A stretch of DNA of 64,000 nt from Inia geoffrensis (lineage: Eukaryota > Chordata > Mammalia > Artiodactyla > Iniidae), in the NCBI GenBank assembly GCA_036417435.1, contig CM070910.1:74012784-74076783 (forward strand). Direction: 5' to 3'. How positions within the stretch are numbered: the first letter of the stretch is position 1; every line of letters starts with the position of its first letter. Below the pieces are notes generated by a model. The model ran no database searches. It worked only from the letters and a program-made list of their open reading frames with translations, and was not told the DNA's origin. Made by a program: the position numbers and the translations under genes. Of the stretch, positions 62,227-64,000 are shown piece by piece.

Positions 62227-64000
62227 CCCATTCCGTAACCCATACTCTAACACGAATCCTAACCCTGACCCAAACCCGAAGCCTTACCCTCACCCGTGCC
62301 CTAATCTTAACCAGGACACCAACACTACCTCGTGCCCTCACACATACGCTAACCCTTAAGCGTTGTCATACCCTAAATCGTACCCTAATCCCTCCCCATT
62401 CACTAACCCTAACCCTAACCTGAGTCCTAACCCTGAGCCTCACCCTAAGCCTTACCCTCACCTGTGACCTAATCTTAACCAATACACCATCACTAAACCG
62501 TGCCCTCACACGTATGCTAACCCTAAACCGCAGCCGTACCCTAACCTGTACCCTAATCCCTCTCCATTCCCTAACCCTAACCCGAACCCGAATCCTAACC
62601 CTGACCCTCACCCGAAGCCTTACCCTCACCCGTGCACTAAACGTAACCAGGACACCAACACTAACTCGTGCCCTCACACGTACGCTAACCCTAAACCGCA
62701 GCAGTACCCTAACCTGTACCCTAATCCCTCTCCATTCCCTAACCCTAACCCTAACCTGAAACCTAACCCTGACACTCACCCTAAACTTTACCTTCACCCA
62801 TGTCCTAATTTTAACCAGTACATCAACACTAACCCATGCACTCTTACGTAGGCTAACCCTAAATCATTGCCATACCCTAACCTGTACCCTAATCAATCCC
62901 CATTCCCTAGCCATAACCCTAACCCAAACTCTTAACGAGAGCCTCTTCCTAGGCCTTACCCTCACCCGTGCCCTAATCGTAACCAGTACACTAACATTAA
63001 CTAGTGACCTCACACGTACGCTAACCCTTAAGCGTCATCGTACCCTAAACTGTACCGTAATCCCTCCCAATTCCCTAACACTAACCTTAACCCGAATCGT
63101 AAACCTGATCCTCACCCGAACACTTACCCTCACCCGTGCCCTAATCTTAACCAGCACACCAACACTAATTCGTGCCCTCACACGTACGCTAACTCTTAAG
63201 CGTTGTCGTACCCTAAACTGTACGATAATGCCTCACAATTCCGTAACCCTAACCCTAACCCGAATCCTAACCCTGACCCTCACCTGAAGCCTTACTCTCA
63301 CCCGTGCCCGAATCTTAACCAGGACACTAACACTAACTCTTTCTCTCACACGAACGGTAACCCTTAATCACTGTCGTACCCTAAACTGTCCCCTAATCCC
63401 TCCCCATTCCCTAACTCTAACCCTAACACGAATCCTAACCCTGACCCTCAACCGAATCCTTACCCTCACCCGTGCCCTAAACTTAACTAGGACACCAACA
63501 CTAACTTGTGCCCTCACACGTAGGCTAACCCTTAAGCATTGTCATACCCTAAATTGTACCCTAATCCCTCCCCATTCACTAATCCTAACCCTAACCCGAA
63601 TCCTAACCCTGAGCCTCACCCTAAGCCTTAAACTAACCCTTGACCTAATCTTAACCAATAAACCATCACTAAACCGTGCCCTCACACGTACGCTAATCCT
63701 AAACTGCAGCCGTACCCTAACCTGTACCCTAATCCCTCTCCATTCCCTAACCCTAACCCTAACCCGGACACTAACCCTGACACTCACCCGAAGATTTACC
63801 CTCACCCGTGTCCTAATTTTAAACAGTGCATCAACACTAACCCATGCCCTCCAACGTAGGTTAACACTAAACCGTTGCCATGCCCTACCCTGTTCCCTAA
63901 TCCCTCCCATTGCCTAACCCTAACCCTAACCCCATCCCTAATCCAAACCCTCTTCCAAGGCCCTACCCTAACCCATGCCCTAATCTTAACCAGTACACAA
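62227..64000 (+). repeat. Right-edge diverged monomers
   Basis: Ordinary monomers continue to the window edge. The rare block CTCTTAACGAGA followed by CCTCTTCCTAGG at 62,930 matches 58,229 at an offset of 4,701 bp (28 x 168 minus 3). The CCCATTGCC junction at 63,910 matches 60,217 at 3,693 bp. These long-range matches show that older large duplications also shaped this flank. The array continues beyond the window. Confidence 0.85.

Larger units (their letters stand above)
1..64000 (+). repeat. Telomere-derived 168-bp satellite array filling the window
   Basis: Spacing of the recurring CCATTCCCTAACCC block is 168 bp (for example 73, 241, 409, 577), and this spacing recurs throughout. The canonical monomer splits cleanly into 28 hexamers, five of them exact TAACCC and most of the rest one or two changes away. 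Counting that canonical monomer gives 43 A, 73 C, 17 G and 35 T, so the + strand is strongly C-rich. Monomers have the same orientation throughout. No stretch above about 30 bases falls outside the repeat, so there is no intergenic unique sequence to describe. It is best read as subtelomeric satellite, though an interstitial telomeric-type satellite block is possible. The species and satellite family name are not recognised. Confidence 0.97.

Noticed and set aside
1..64000. CRISPR array
   Set aside because: The period is regular, but there is no short conserved repeat alternating with unrelated spacers. All of the 168 bp is related to telomere hexamers, and the sequence is eukaryotic in type.
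1..64000. Functional telomere itself
   Set aside because: Perfect CCCTAA is limited to runs of three or four units apart from one 72-bp tract. A working terminus would be long and nearly perfect. This is telomere-derived satellite or the proximal side of an end.
1..64000. Centromere with a CENP-B box
   Set aside because: HOR structure and near-nucleosomal length recall centromeric satellite, but I saw no TTCG...CGGG type box in the monomers on either strand. Centromere identity cannot be decided from sequence alone.
1..64000. Repeat-induced point mutation by a fungus
   Set aside because: The frequent C-to-T and G-to-A differences lie in CpG context, not the CpA context typical of that process, and the array is not AT-rich.
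1..64000. Human-type subtelomeric 61-29-37 bp TERRA promoter repeats
   Set aside because: No GC-rich or CpG-island block and no period other than 6, 168 and its multiples was seen.
1..64000. tRNA, rRNA or small RNA genes
   Set aside because: No cloverleaf-like or ribosomal sequence was found. Short palindromes such as CTTAAG and CGTACG are too small and recur in every monomer.

Overview
The whole 64 kb is one tandem-repeat array. I find no protein-coding gene, RNA gene, transposon or unique sequence. The array is a satellite of diverged telomere hexamers: CCCTAA on the + strand, TTAGGG on the - strand. The basic period is 168 bp, exactly 28 hexamers, and nearly every base of the monomer can be read in hexamer register. 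The telomere type points to a eukaryote with TTAGGG telomeres (vertebrates, many other animals, fungi or protists). It argues against typical land plants (TTTAGGG), most insects (TTAGG), nematodes (TTAGGC) and budding yeasts. I cannot name the species. Every monomer points the same way, with the C-rich strand on +. If this is a chromosome end, the telomere lies to the left; an interstitial or pericentromeric block of telomere-derived satellite remains possible.

Layout. (1) 1-12,843: a large tandem of about 42 monomers (L1, 7,046 bp) and about 33 monomers (L2, 5,534 bp), followed by a short third start. L1 holds internal 6-mer and 11-mer repeats. (2) 12,844-16,980: less ordered, diverged monomers, including one chimeric 188-bp monomer. 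(3) 16,981-23,523: a duplicated precursor block. Its two halves flank a zone holding the only long perfect telomeric tract, 12 CCCTAA units at 20,564-20,635. (4) 23,524-40,959: the homogeneous core, nine consecutive higher-order repeat (HOR) units. Six are full 12-mers of 2,013-2,015 bp, two are 10-mers of 1,678 bp, and one is a 1,996-bp 12-mer with an 18-bp deletion. Within it a 5,706-bp segment of three units is duplicated almost perfectly. (5) 40,960-64,000: older, more diverged monomers with many indels in multiples of 6 bp and a recent four-monomer duplication at 60,885-62,226.

How it fits together. Successive rounds of unequal exchange (monomer, then 6- to 12-mer HOR, then a three-HOR block) explain the nested periods. 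The most homogeneous part is the middle and the flanks are more degenerate. The long open reading frames in the window, up to 376 codons, are a by-product of the hexamer period: six bases are two codons, so two frames per strand avoid the TAA or TAG stop and read as Leu-Thr, Pro-Asn, Arg-Val or Gly-Leu repeats. Boundaries given for repeat blocks are approximate to a few tens of bases unless a specific base is named, because any point in a tandem array can serve as the start.
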